Source: Fibrobacter succinogenes
Lineage (GTDB): Bacteria > Fibrobacterota > Fibrobacteria > Fibrobacterales > Fibrobacteraceae
Length of the DNA: 64,000 bases
NCBI GenBank assembly: GCA_902800345.1
Contig: CADCDO010000019.1
Span: forward strand, 1-64,000
Direction of reading: 5' to 3'
In this document: positions 1 to 8,948 of the stretch, in pieces
How positions within the stretch are numbered: the stretch's first letter is position 1
Layout of the letters: each line of letters begins with the position of its first letter
Translations under genes and position numbers: made by a program
The notes under the pieces: generated by a model
What the model was told of the DNA's origin: nothing
Seen by the model: only the letters and a program-made list of their open reading frames with translations
The model's database searches: none

Positions 1-8
1 TACTGATG

Positions 9-38
9 AAAAAGGCCCGGAGGCTTTTGCCTTCGGGC
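9..38 (-). terminator. Rho-independent terminator on the minus strand
   Basis: A 10-bp stem (GCCCGGAGGC / GCCTTCGGGC) with a TTTT/AAAA loop is followed on the minus strand by a run of T. It sits just downstream, on that strand, of the tRNA-like remnant at 66-116 and may once have ended that transcript. Confidence 0.65.
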
Positions 39-65
39 TTCCAATGGAGTACTTTCTGAAAATTT

Positions 66-116
66 TTCGGGGCTGGGTTGATAGTCCGCTGCTCTAACCG
101 ACAGAGCTCAAGGCCC
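66..116 (-). pseudogene. tRNA-like remnant (5' half only)
   Basis: Read on the minus strand, this begins like a tRNA: acceptor start GGGCCTT, then a D-arm (GAGCTC..GGTTAGAGC), then GCGGACT as the 5' side of an anticodon arm. The expected 3' side of the anticodon arm is missing, and the sequence passes directly into ATCAACCCAGCC, which resembles the 3' part of a T-arm. No complete cloverleaf can be drawn, so this is probably a deleted or decayed tRNA. The amino-acid identity cannot be assigned. Confidence 0.4.
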
Positions 117-372
117 ACAGTCAAATCGTAAGTTGTCGCGCCCCATATTCCACCGCTTTGGAGGGAACTTGAGCGTTGTGAAGAAAGCACTCCCCTACGG
201 GACGCTCTTTTCGCTGCACGCAGACAGTTTTCGCAAAAAATCGACAGCAGCAGCCATTCCGCACATTCCGCAAGAACGAGTGTTCTTCGAAACCGATGCC
301 GATGAAACGTTCGCACAAAGAATCGTCGATAGAAACGTTGCTACGAGTTCTGCTACAACTGATCCCGGAACG

Positions 373-498
373 GAGTCCGGGATGACAAACAGTGTTGAGT
401 CCGGGATGACAAGTAGTGAAGAGTCCGGGATGACAAACAGTGTTGAGTCCGGGATGACAAGTAATGAAGAGTCCGGGATGACAAGCAGTGCTGAGTCC
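373..498. repeat. 24-bp tandem repeat, about five to six units
   Basis: Units starting at 373, 397, 421, 445, 469 and 493 each begin GAGTCCGGGATGACA, followed by an alternating 9-base tail (AACAGTGTT or AGTAGTGAA type). The period is a multiple of three, so all frames stay open and produce spurious repetitive ORFs on both strands. The array runs into the dispersed element at 499-532, and its core GAGTCCGGGATGAC is also present at about 63520. Confidence 0.85.
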
Positions 499-532
499 GT
501 CATCCTGACCCTCGCAGAGGGGAAGGATCCAG
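499..532 (-). repeat. Dispersed GGATCC/GGATGAC hairpin element
   Basis: On the minus strand this reads CTGGATCCTTC, then a CCCTC/GAGGG hairpin, then CAGGATGAC. The same flanks with a different central hairpin recur at 30528, 37834, 63334, 63404 and 63827, with variants at 42308 and 47984. Confidence 0.75.
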
Positions 533-582
533 AGCAATACACACCAGAAGAATGCGCCTCGGAACTGGAGAGCCGATTGGAA

Positions 583-3500
583 TCAGTTCGAGCCGCCTAC
601 GCCAAGTGCCGAGAGTAATGGGTCTGCGGACCGTATAGTCGCCGCCTGCACTTGAATATTTGCGAACGCCCGGAACACTTCGAGCGTTTTTTTCGCCATT
701 TCCACGGGAGTTCCGCGACCGACTTCGAACACCGCCTGTAACGGCGACATGCCCAAGTAACGCATATTGCAAGTGCAGAGGCTGCTGATTTCGCCCAGCA
801 CACGCGGATCCGGCGACGGCGTTTCCGCAAACGTTGCAACGATAACGCCCTTGCGGAGCGCAAGCCCCTGGATGCGCAAACGACCTGCCAACAGCCCAAG
901 TTCGGTGACGAGCAAAAGCATTTTCGCGGGAGTCGGCACAGGGCCAAAACGGTCCTGCAATTCGCTTTCGATGTTCTGCACATCCGCCTGCGACGTGATG
1001 CGGGCAATGCGCTGGTACAGCGAGATTCGCGTGAGGCCGTCTTCCACGTAATTCTCGGGGAGATAGGCGTCGATGCCAATTTCCACACGGGGCTGTATCG
1101 GCTTTTCGAGAGCACCGCCACGGAGCATTTCCACCGCTTCACGCACCAAACGCACATACGTTTCAAAGCCGACTTCGGCAATAAAGCCGTGCTGCTCTTG
1201 CCCGAGCAAGTTTCCGGCACCGCGAATTTCGAGGTCACGCATGGCGAGCTGGTAACCACTACCGAGGTCGGTAAACTGTTCCAACGCCTTGAGGCGGCGC
1301 ATGGATTCCTGCGAGATTTCGCCTCGCTGCGGAATGACGAGGAACGCCTTTGCCAAGACGCTACTGCGACCCACACGGCCACGCATCTGGTAAAGCTGGC
1401 TAATGCCAAAGTGGTGCGCGTTCATGATAATAATCGTGTTCGCGTTTGGCACGTCCAAGCCCGATTCAATGATGCTCGTGCTCACGAGAATATCGAACTT
1501 GCGCGAAAGGAACGCATCCATCACGCGTTCGAGTTCGTGATCTTCCATTTGACCGTGAGCCACAGCAACTTTCGCTTCGGGCGCCATCGCCTCGATCTCT
1601 TCGGCAAGCTTGGTAATCGTCTGCACGCGGTCATTCACCACGAACACCTGGCCGCCACGAGCGAGTTCATCGAGAATCGCATTCTTCAAGACTTCGTCAT
1701 CACGCTGCATCAGCTTGGTTTCGACCGGCAAGCGGTTAATCGGCGGCGTATTGATAAGCGAAATATCGCGAACGCCCGTCATGCTCAGGTGCAGCGAGCG
1801 CGGAATCGGCGTAGCGCTCATGCTGAGCGTATCCACAGAAAGTCTGAACTGGCGGAGTTTCTCTTTTTGCTTTACGCCGAACTTTTGCTCTTCGTCAATG
1901 ATCAAAAGCCCGAGGTCCTTGAACTCGCTCTTGTTCGACAAAAGCGCATGCGTTCCAACGACAATGTTCACAGAACCATCCGCAATTTCCTTGAAGATTT
2001 CCTTCTTTTCTTTCGCACTCTTGTAACGGTTCATGAGCGCAATCTTGACAGGGTATGCGGCAAAGCGCTCGCAGAAGTTTTCGTAATGCTGTGCCGCAAG
2101 AATCGTTGTCGGCACGAGAATAGCGACCTGCTTGTTGGAGGCAACGCACTTGAACGCCGCACGCATCGCAACTTCCGTCTTTCCAAAGCCCACGTCACCG
2201 CAAATCAAGCGGTCCATCGGGCGGCGGCTTTCCATATCGCGCTTGATGTCGGCGGTAGCGCGCAACTGGTCTGGCGTCGGATCGTATTCGAAGGATTCCT
2301 CGAATTCCTTCTGCATGTTGCCATCGGGCGGGAAACCGAAACCTTCGACGAGTTCGCGTTTCGCATAAAGTTCCACGAGATCGCGCGCAATCTTGATGAC
2401 CTTTTCCTTGACACGCTTCTTGATGTTTTCCCAAGTCTTGCTACCGAGGCGATCGAGCTTCGTTTCCACATCGTCCGAGCGGTCCAAGCGTTCAATCTTT
2501 TGCAAGTCCGACACCGGGAACTTCAAACGGTCGCCGCCATCGTATTCAAGCAATGCGCAATCCACCATACCGCCATTGACTTCCACACGAACAAGTCCCA
2601 AGTAACGGCCAATGCCGTGGTCTTCATGCGCCACAAGATCACCGCGATTGAGCGATTCCACCATCAACGCATTCGTCACCGAACCCGCAATCTTGTGCTT
2701 ACGCGCCTTGTTCGCATGGCGGTTTAGAATTCTCGATTCCGTGAGGAACGCGACATTATCGTCTTCGAGCCAAAAGCCTTCACTCAAGTTGCCGATAAAA
2801 TAATCTTCGACCGGCAGACCGTCAAAAATTTCACGCAAGCGGTTCACACCGCCAAGCGTCTGCGCCATCACATAGACGCGACCGCCCTTGTCGTAAAATT
2901 CTTCGATTTCTTTGGCGACTGCATCCGTGCCGTTCGACGTAAAGTCCTGCGCACGCATGTGCATTTCGTGCCAATTGCCGTCATCGACCTTGACTCGCGT
3001 CATATCGAGCGATGCACGCCCCACGAACAAACGCGAAAGCTCTCCAATTTTGAACCACAAATCCGCAGGGGCCGCAATTCCAGCATCTGCCACGCGAGCT
3101 TCATCGTAAGCACCACGGAACGCGCCATACATCTTCGAAGCAGTTTCCGAGAGCAACGAAAGTTCTTCAAAGACAAGCGATGCACGCGGCATGTAATCCA
3201 AGAGGCTAGCCACCAAACGCTGGTGATGCGGACGATGCCACCACAGCGATTCCGCAGAACATTCCTCACCCGCCATCACCGATTCCGGCACCGTAAATTC
3301 ACCCATCGGGAAGAACTCGATGTGCGTCATCTGCTCCAGCGAACGCTGCGAGAAAATATCAAAAGCGCGAATGGACTCAATCTCGTCGCCGTAAAATTCA
3401 ATACGGATCGGATGCGGATAAAGCAAGCAGTTTACATCGACAATGCAACCGCGAATCGAAAACTCGCCCACGCCGCTCACCATCGGCTGTTCTACAAAAC

Positions 3501-3981
3501 CATGATCGAGGAACCACGGGCGCAAAGACGAAGGCTCCAGCTGGTCGCCAACGCGGAGCGTACGCACCTGACGCATGATTTCGCCCGGTTCCGGGAGTTT
3601 CATCAAAAACGCATCAAGCGGACAAACGACAACAAACGGCTTTTCGGTATGCGAAACATCGCGGAAGAACTTCAGACGTTCTTCAAGCACGCCCTCGAAC
3701 GGCACCTTGATTTCGTAAGGTTTCAACCCGAGCGACGGGAAAAAGCGAACAAACTCCTCGCCCACCATGCTTTCGAGATTCTCGACCCAGACTTCGGCAC
3801 TGCGGTAATCTTTCGCAATCACCAGAATGTTCTGCGGGCTTTTCAAGAAGCGGTTCGCGACCATCATCGAGGCAAGCGGAACCGACGCGCCATTGACGTG
3901 AATGGCCTCGTTATCAGCATTTTCAAAAAGCGAAATCGCAGGGAACGAATTTTCTTGAAGGAATTCCGAAATGGTAAGCAT
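583..3981 (-). CDS. mfd: Transcription-repair coupling factor Mfd
   Basis: This 1132-aa protein matches the Mfd family in length (about 1150 aa) and in domain order. There is an N-terminal UvrB-like module, a central RNA-polymerase interaction region around 450-520, and a RecG-like SF2 translocase. The translocase shows Walker A GDVGFGKTEVA, a DEEQ box (LLIIDEEQKFGVKQKEK), SATPIPR and the QMRGRVGR motif VI, and it is followed by the C-terminal TRCF domain. Mfd displaces RNA polymerase stalled at DNA lesions and recruits UvrA. The ATG lies in a pyrimidine-rich context without a clear Shine-Dalgarno sequence. It stands alone, with a divergent promoter region for the gene at 4116. Confidence 0.97.
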   Translation of the reverse strand: MLTISEFLQENSFPAISLFENADNEAIHVNGASVPLASMMVANRFLKSPQNILVIAKDYRSAEVWVENLESMVGEEFVRFFPSLGLKPYEIKVPFEGVLEERLKFFRDVSHTEKPFVVVCPLDAFLMKLPEPGEIMRQVRTLRVGDQLEPSSLRPWFLDHGFVEQPMVSGVGEFSIRGCIVDVNCLLYPHPIRIEFYGDEIESIRAFDIFSQRSLEQMTHIEFFPMGEFTVPESVMAGEECSAESLWWHRPHHQRLVASLLDYMPRASLVFEELSLLSETASKMYGAFRGAYDEARVADAGIAAPADLWFKIGELSRLFVGRASLDMTRVKVDDGNWHEMHMRAQDFTSNGTDAVAKEIEEFYDKGGRVYVMAQTLGGVNRLREIFDGLPVEDYFIGNLSEGFWLEDDNVAFLTESRILNRHANKARKHKIAGSVTNALMVESLNRGDLVAHEDHGIGRYLGLVRVEVNGGMVDCALLEYDGGDRLKFPVSDLQKIERLDRSDDVETKLDRLGSKTWENIKKRVKEKVIKIARDLVELYAKRELVEGFGFPPDGNMQKEFEESFEYDPTPDQLRATADIKRDMESRRPMDRLICGDVGFGKTEVAMRAAFKCVASNKQVAILVPTTILAAQHYENFCERFAAYPVKIALMNRYKSAKEKKEIFKEIADGSVNIVVGTHALLSNKSEFKDLGLLIIDEEQKFGVKQKEKLRQFRLSVDTLSMSATPIPRSLHLSMTGVRDISLINTPPINRLPVETKLMQRDDEVLKNAILDELARGGQVFVVNDRVQTITKLAEEIEAMAPEAKVAVAHGQMEDHELERVMDAFLSRKFDILVSTSIIESGLDVPNANTIIIMNAHHFGISQLYQMRGRVGRSSVLAKAFLVIPQRGEISQESMRRLKALEQFTDLGSGYQLAMRDLEIRGAGNLLGQEQHGFIAEVGFETYVRLVREAVEMLRGGALEKPIQPRVEIGIDAYLPENYVEDGLTRISLYQRIARITSQADVQNIESELQDRFGPVPTPAKMLLLVTELGLLAGRLRIQGLALRKGVIVATFAETPSPDPRVLGEISSLCTCNMRYLGMSPLQAVFEVGRGTPVEMAKKTLEVFRAFANIQVQAATIRSADPLLSALGVGGSN

Positions 3982-4115
3982 AGAGGGAAATGTAGAAAAA
4001 AAATCGGCCTACCATCCGAAACAAATATTGCAATTCAAAAAAGTAGATTATACACTACGGATAATTGCAGACGAACAACAATTATTGTATATTACTATAT
4101 GTAAGGTCATAAAAA

Positions 4116-4373
4116 ATGGACGCAATAAGCAACATAAAAAAGAATTACGATTTCTTCATGAAAAATCTTGAAACCCTTTACGCAAAGTATAAGGGTAAAT
4201 TTCTTGTCTTGAAAGATGAAAACGTAGAGTCTGCCCATGACGATCTTGCATCTGCATACAAGCACGCAATATCAAAATTTAAACCGGGAGAATTTTCAAT
4301 ACAGGAATGCAAGTCCAACAAACGTGAAGGCTACATCGAAGTTTTCAACTCCAGTTGCGTGAGGTTTGGATAA
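4116..4373 (+). CDS. Small DUF5678-like protein coupled to a retropepsin-like protease
   Basis: This is an 85-aa soluble protein without a signal peptide. Its N-terminal half (LYAKYKGKFLVLKDENV) resembles the short DUF5678 family, where a 'KYKGKFV.I' strand is followed by a helix; the assignment is by eye. A purine-rich AAGG precedes the ATG. The stop codon overlaps the ATG of the next gene (TAATG), so the two are translationally coupled. A partnership with the downstream protease, as substrate, inhibitor or adaptor, is inferred only from this coupling. An A+T-rich promoter region lies at 4020-4110. Confidence 0.75.
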   Translation: MDAISNIKKNYDFFMKNLETLYAKYKGKFLVLKDENVESAHDDLASAYKHAISKFKPGEFSIQECKSNKREGYIEVFNSSCVRFG

Positions 4374-4822
4374 TGGCTTCATTCACAACAACCTGCCCAG
4401 GTATCGCAGACTGCCTTAGAAATGAAGTCGGAGTAAAAGATCCTGCATCCCTAAACGATAAAAAATTCATAGCATTGTGGGACACCGGAACTACAAATTG
4501 TGTTATCACAAAAAATGTCGCACTTAGTCTTGGTCTTGTTCCCATCGGTCAAACAGAGACTCTTGGAGTCAATGGATCTGCAATTGTTCAAGTGTATATT
4601 ATTGAAATAACGCTCCCAAACGGAATAAAAATTTTACGGCAAGTCACAGAAGGTATTTCTAGCGGAACATGGGATGTTCTTATTGGCATGGATGTAATTA
4701 CAATGGGTGATTTTTGCGTTTCAAACTTCAACGGAGTAACAACATTCTCTTTCAGAGTCCCTTCCGAAGGTAAAACGGATTTCGTTCAAATTGATTTGGC
4801 TAAGCAAAGTACAACAGCATAA
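4373..4822 (+). CDS. Retropepsin-like (clan AA) aspartic protease
   Basis: The 149-aa protein carries a single catalytic triad sequence D37-T38-G39 (FIALWDTGTTNCVI) and, near residue 103, the second family signature (DVLIGMDVI), which is the hydrophobic-hydrophobic-Gly motif of retropepsins. A single-lobe protease of this size would act as a homodimer. There is no signal peptide, so it is predicted to be cytoplasmic. The in-frame TTG at 4355 was rejected because the ATG at 4373 overlaps the upstream stop codon in a TAATG coupling. Substrates are unknown. Confidence 0.85.
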   Translation: MASFTTTCPGIADCLRNEVGVKDPASLNDKKFIALWDTGTTNCVITKNVALSLGLVPIGQTETLGVNGSAIVQVYIIEITLPNGIKILRQVTEGISSGTWDVLIGMDVITMGDFCVSNFNGVTTFSFRVPSEGKTDFVQIDLAKQSTTA

Positions 4823-4966
4823 TCTCAAACAAACTGTCACCGCAATCCAAATTCTAAATAGAATCTGCAAAAAAAATGTTTTTACATTTTTCTTAGCTAT
4901 TATTATTAATAGAAATTCTCTTTTTTTGTATTTTGCAGTTGTGATTATTAACGATTGAGTTTCGGA

Positions 4967-6397
4967 ATGAAAAAGAAGTTTATTGTCATTTTCGGGCTGG
5001 TTTGTTTAGCCATATCGTTGTTCTTCATTTTTAAAAACGAGTGCGAGAAAACCCAGATCATGTACCGAATTTTGGAGTTCAACGGAGATACAACAGTCTG
5101 GGATCCTGCCGACTGCACCATTCGCGATTCTTCGTTTTCGTGCAGTAAAGAGATCATATATAATTTTACTGATATAGAAAAATGGCTTAGAACCCAAAAG
5201 CAAAAATCAGATACAGCGCTTCAAAAAAAACAAAAAGTCATTTACAAAAATTTAAATTTCGGTAAAGACGCCATCGTCAATTACATTCCAATCGCAGATA
5301 TTCCAGCATTCGACCGAAACGATGTCGCACATTTTTTTTCTTATATATCAGGAGACCCGTGCTCCAAACTTTTAACATTCCGTTCAAATTATAAAATTAA
5401 GGCTATAGGACTTCCTGATTATTTTAAATGGGATGAAGACGATCGTAAAAAATGGATGTCTATTAGCAAAGACACTACGGGACAAAATGTTTGTGAAAGT
5501 CATTCATTAAGATCTCCCTCTATACACCCACCACTATTACGATACATAAAATCCAGACATTTTTTACCCGAACAAGAAAAAAATTACGAATACCAACTAC
5601 TTAATACATCAATCCTATATAAAGACACAACTTTTTCGTGGAAACTTGTCTATAAAGATCAATACGGTCGCGGCGACACGCTAGATATCACGACAAAATT
5701 CGAAGTAAATCAAAACTACACTCCCACAAAGTGCTACAATTCCGCAATTGAAAGATTTTCAACAAAAGCTTCCCTATTTTATCGCATTCTTGATTTTAGA
5801 GGAGACACTACAATTTGGCATCCTTCTGATTGTAAAATTTTCGGTGATCGTTTTTCATGCGTTCGTAGATTATCAGCACCCAAGGGCGAACAATGCAATA
5901 ATCCTTATCACAAAGAGAATTCATCGAAAGCAACTTATAAAGATCTGAACTTTGGAAAAGATGCTATCACAAACTACATTCCTGTAGCAAACATTCCCGA
6001 ATTCAATCGCGACTCTGTGGTAAAAGTCTTTTCTGTTTTGCCAAGCACATCCTGTTCTGCATTGCTAACGTTCAAAACCAATTACAGTATAGAACCCATC
6101 GGGCTACCTAAGGATTTCGAATGGCAAAAAAACTTTCCGAAAGCTGTTGTTAAAAAAATTTCTAAAAAGAAAACGTGTACCCTAGAATATCAGAGTGCGT
6201 CCAAACGTCCCGTTCCCTACAAACAATACCGTAACGTCATTTTCGAAGAATTGCCCGAAAAAGCCCGTATTTACAACTATCAGCTTTTTAACAAGTCGCT
6301 TCAATCTTACAAGGACTCAACCATTACATGGAAACTTGTCTATAAAGACCAATACGGTCGCGGCGACACGCTGGACATAACAACGAAATTCGAATAA
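4967..6397 (+). CDS. Membrane-anchored protein with an internal tandem duplication
   Basis: The 476-aa product begins with a short basic stretch and a hydrophobic segment (FIVIFGLVCLAISLFFIF), so it is probably anchored with the rest outside the cytoplasm. Two homologous repeats of about 220 aa follow. Each opens with YRIL.F.GDTT.W.P.DC, contains LNFGKDAI.NYIP, and closes with the identical stretch WKLVYKDQYGRGDTLDITTKFE split over 5640-5703 and 6332-6394. Conserved cysteines recur in both copies, suggesting disulfides. I do not recognise the family. The ATG at 4967 was chosen over an upstream TTG because it opens the signal-like segment. Confidence 0.75.
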   Translation: MKKKFIVIFGLVCLAISLFFIFKNECEKTQIMYRILEFNGDTTVWDPADCTIRDSSFSCSKEIIYNFTDIEKWLRTQKQKSDTALQKKQKVIYKNLNFGKDAIVNYIPIADIPAFDRNDVAHFFSYISGDPCSKLLTFRSNYKIKAIGLPDYFKWDEDDRKKWMSISKDTTGQNVCESHSLRSPSIHPPLLRYIKSRHFLPEQEKNYEYQLLNTSILYKDTTFSWKLVYKDQYGRGDTLDITTKFEVNQNYTPTKCYNSAIERFSTKASLFYRILDFRGDTTIWHPSDCKIFGDRFSCVRRLSAPKGEQCNNPYHKENSSKATYKDLNFGKDAITNYIPVANIPEFNRDSVVKVFSVLPSTSCSALLTFKTNYSIEPIGLPKDFEWQKNFPKAVVKKISKKKTCTLEYQSASKRPVPYKQYRNVIFEELPEKARIYNYQLFNKSLQSYKDSTITWKLVYKDQYGRGDTLDITTKFE

Positions 6398-6402
6398 AAC
6401 AA

Positions 6403-7707
6403 TTACCAGAAATGGAAGCCGACACCACCAAAAATATGGGGCCTTAATTTTCGTGGACCTTTCTCTTTTTTCACTAATCCACTGCACTCATCAGCTCCAT
6501 TGCAACCTTTCTCATCGTTTTCCATAGATTTATATCCATATCTCATTTCGAGTTTGGCCTTTATCGTAACATACTCACCTATCTTAAATTCGTCAGTTCG
6601 TTCAGAAATCCATGGTCTATACTCAAATTGCAACCCCGCCACAAAAGGATTACGCCAACCAGCAAATGGTACAACCTTTAAATATTTTGTTTCATAAACA
6701 TCAAATCCAAGGGTGATATATCTACCATATCCTTCATCATCTCTTGTAAAACCCAAATCAAGAATAAATATCCTATTTTGGAGAGCTAAAGCCAGCTCAA
6801 AGCCCATACCTGCAAAAAACTCAAATCCAATACCACCTGTGTATAGACGGTCTTCGTAATAACATCCTTTAACACATTTAGATTCTTTTGTATGTTCTTT
6901 ACTATATAAAGTAGAAACAGTTTTTTTTCGATTTTCTTTTTCAACATCTAATTGTTTCTTGGCCCAAAATGAAAATTCCGGTATTGTAAGTTTTACTTGG
7001 AAATCAGCAATTTTTGAAATCAAAGAATCGTAAAAAACAGTATCTTTTGGGGCGAACTCTTCATCCGAAGATCCATAACGCATTTCATTCACAAAATCCG
7101 GTTGATGGCAAATGTTCGTCATCAATTTTCCAACGTGACATGCTTTATATTTATTCTTGATGACATCACGCGAAAAATCCATATACATCAAATCGGCCAA
7201 ATCTTTATAATCCGAGCGAACATCAGAATCTAAAATGCGACTCAATTGTTCCTGCAAAAGTTCTCGCTTTGTCAAATCCATATTCGCATCAAGATATTCA
7301 ATCAGTTTATCGTCAAATGCAGAATACCATTGATTTCTGTAATAAGAAATATGATACCCATCTCTATGAGAGTATATATGTTGATCATAATCTCGAACAA
7401 GCGTCACAATAGCCGAATCAAATTGATCCATCAAAAGATAAACCTGCAAGAGTTCGTATTTGTCCAAGGCGTATTCGCCATAAGTAGAATCCGTCAACAA
7501 TCCTACATAACGAAAGACAGCATCCACATCTTTTTCCTGAAGACTTGTCAACAGAGAATCACGCGTATCTGCAAGACGCTTTTTCTCTATATCATCAAGT
7601 TTTTCAATAAGAGCGCGACGAGCAGTTTTCTCTTCATCTAAAGACGAAGCCGCAAATGCAAAGGCATTCAACAGCAAAACAAATAAAAGACATATTCGCA
7701 TGTGCAT
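6403..7707 (-). CDS. Outer-membrane beta-barrel paralogue A with helical N-terminal domain
   Basis: This 434-aa protein has a signal peptide (MRICLLFVLLLNAFAFAAS). A mostly helical region follows (about 25-250) containing the paralogue motif DS..TSLQ.KD..(A/V)FR.V. The C-terminal part is rich in alternating aromatic residues and ends in GGVGFHFW, the terminal-aromatic signature of outer-membrane barrels. It is the first of three tandem minus-strand paralogues. Its 5' end, including the start region, is almost identical in DNA to that of the next gene. The function is unknown; the family looks lineage-specific. Confidence 0.75.
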   Translation of the reverse strand: MHMRICLLFVLLLNAFAFAASSLDEEKTARRALIEKLDDIEKKRLADTRDSLLTSLQEKDVDAVFRYVGLLTDSTYGEYALDKYELLQVYLLMDQFDSAIVTLVRDYDQHIYSHRDGYHISYYRNQWYSAFDDKLIEYLDANMDLTKRELLQEQLSRILDSDVRSDYKDLADLMYMDFSRDVIKNKYKACHVGKLMTNICHQPDFVNEMRYGSSDEEFAPKDTVFYDSLISKIADFQVKLTIPEFSFWAKKQLDVEKENRKKTVSTLYSKEHTKESKCVKGCYYEDRLYTGGIGFEFFAGMGFELALALQNRIFILDLGFTRDDEGYGRYITLGFDVYETKYLKVVPFAGWRNPFVAGLQFEYRPWISERTDEFKIGEYVTIKAKLEMRYGYKSMENDEKGCNGADECSGLVKKEKGPRKLRPHIFGGVGFHFW

Positions 7708-7726
7708 AAACCCTGTAATTCAGCAT

Positions 7727-8929
7727 TTACCAAATGTGGAAGCCAACACCGAAATCGAACCTGTGTTTGAAATGTCTTTTATAATCATCAGCTTTACCAC
7801 TATTTTCACCATATTTAAAAACATATTTTGCATTGAAAGAGAAATAGCCACCAATTGGAAAATCATATCCCATTTCAAAAATCCACGGTCTAAATTCAAA
7901 CTGCATGCCAGCCATCCAAGTATTGTATCCCCCCACAAACGGAACTATCTTGAACAATTTATTTTCAAAAACATCTACTCCAAGCAAGACATTCCAACAA
8001 TACTCAAAATCATCATCCGGCCCATAATTAGCCGTTAAAATAAAACGCTTATATTGAAGGACAACATTCAATTCAAAATTGTTTTTTGACGGACTATTAA
8101 AATATTCTCCGCCGAGGCCTCCCGTATAGAAACGTTCCAAATAGTAATGGCGACGTTTAAATTCACTTTCACGGGCAGCATCATTCAGTTCCACTTGCTT
8201 CATAATCCAAGGATTAAATTCTGATTCAGGATATTTATTTTTAAACGCAATCAGTTTCTCTATCAAAGAATCAAAAAAAAGAGTATCTTTGAGTTCTTCA
8301 AAAGTATAATACTCCACAAAACGAACTCGTTGAACAGAATCTCGATTATCAAAACAATTCCAGCTATAATTGGCATCACAGTATTTATGTTTATCATTCA
8401 GACTTGTATTTTTCAATATAACTTTCATCAAATTGGTAAAATCCCTATATTCTTGCTTAGCTGTTCCATTTGATATTCGATTCAACTGTTTTTGAAAATT
8501 TTCATTTGTTGTCAAATCTATTTTTGTATTAGCATAATCAACTAGTTTATCATCAAAAGCAGAATATGGTGCAACATGACTACAACCGTACATTTCACCA
8601 ACATAACTATTAGTGATGTAACGGGAATGTTCCCTTACCAGCGTGACCAAAGCTGAATCATATTGATTCATCATAAGATAAATCTGCAACAGTTCATAAT
8701 TATCCAATGCACGTTCGTCATAACCAGAATTTTTCAACACATTTACAAGTCGAAAAACTTCATTCGAATCCTGGACCTGCAAGGACGTTAATAGAGAATC
8801 TCTAACTTTCGCCAAAGTTTGTTTTTCGGGAGAATCGGCAAATGTGGGTAACGGATAAATATTACACGAAGCCGCAAATGTAAAGACATTCAACAGTAAA
8901 ACAAATAAAAGACATATTCGCATGTGCAT
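7727..8929 (-). CDS. Outer-membrane beta-barrel paralogue B
   Basis: This 400-aa protein has a signal peptide nearly identical to that of paralogue A (MRICLLFVLLLNVFTFAAS). A helical domain follows, then a barrel-like C-terminus ending GVGFHIW. The barrel half (YLERFYTGG onward) is very close to that of paralogue C, while the leader matches paralogue A, so the gene looks like a recombinant of its neighbours. A 19-bp gap separates it from each neighbour and the intergenic DNA is repeated, consistent with unequal crossing-over. The role is unknown. Confidence 0.75.
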   Translation of the reverse strand: MHMRICLLFVLLLNVFTFAASCNIYPLPTFADSPEKQTLAKVRDSLLTSLQVQDSNEVFRLVNVLKNSGYDERALDNYELLQIYLMMNQYDSALVTLVREHSRYITNSYVGEMYGCSHVAPYSAFDDKLVDYANTKIDLTTNENFQKQLNRISNGTAKQEYRDFTNLMKVILKNTSLNDKHKYCDANYSWNCFDNRDSVQRVRFVEYYTFEELKDTLFFDSLIEKLIAFKNKYPESEFNPWIMKQVELNDAARESEFKRRHYYLERFYTGGLGGEYFNSPSKNNFELNVVLQYKRFILTANYGPDDDFEYCWNVLLGVDVFENKLFKIVPFVGGYNTWMAGMQFEFRPWIFEMGYDFPIGGYFSFNAKYVFKYGENSGKADDYKRHFKHRFDFGVGFHIW

Positions 8930-8948
8930 AAACCCTGTAATTCAGCAT

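Noticed and set aside
373..498. Possible CRISPR array
   Set aside because: Units are 24 bp with no unique spacers; the alternating 9-base tails are themselves repeated.
133..618. 161-aa ORF with ESGMT repeats and antisense CHPGL/VIPDS repeat ORFs
   Set aside because: They result from the 24-bp tandem repeat, whose period keeps all frames open. There is no ribosome site or family likeness, and the plus-strand frame overlaps the end of mfd.
1189..2727. 512-aa ORF antisense to mfd
   Set aside because: Shadow of mfd. Composition is His/Arg-rich and there is no motif; mfd is certain.
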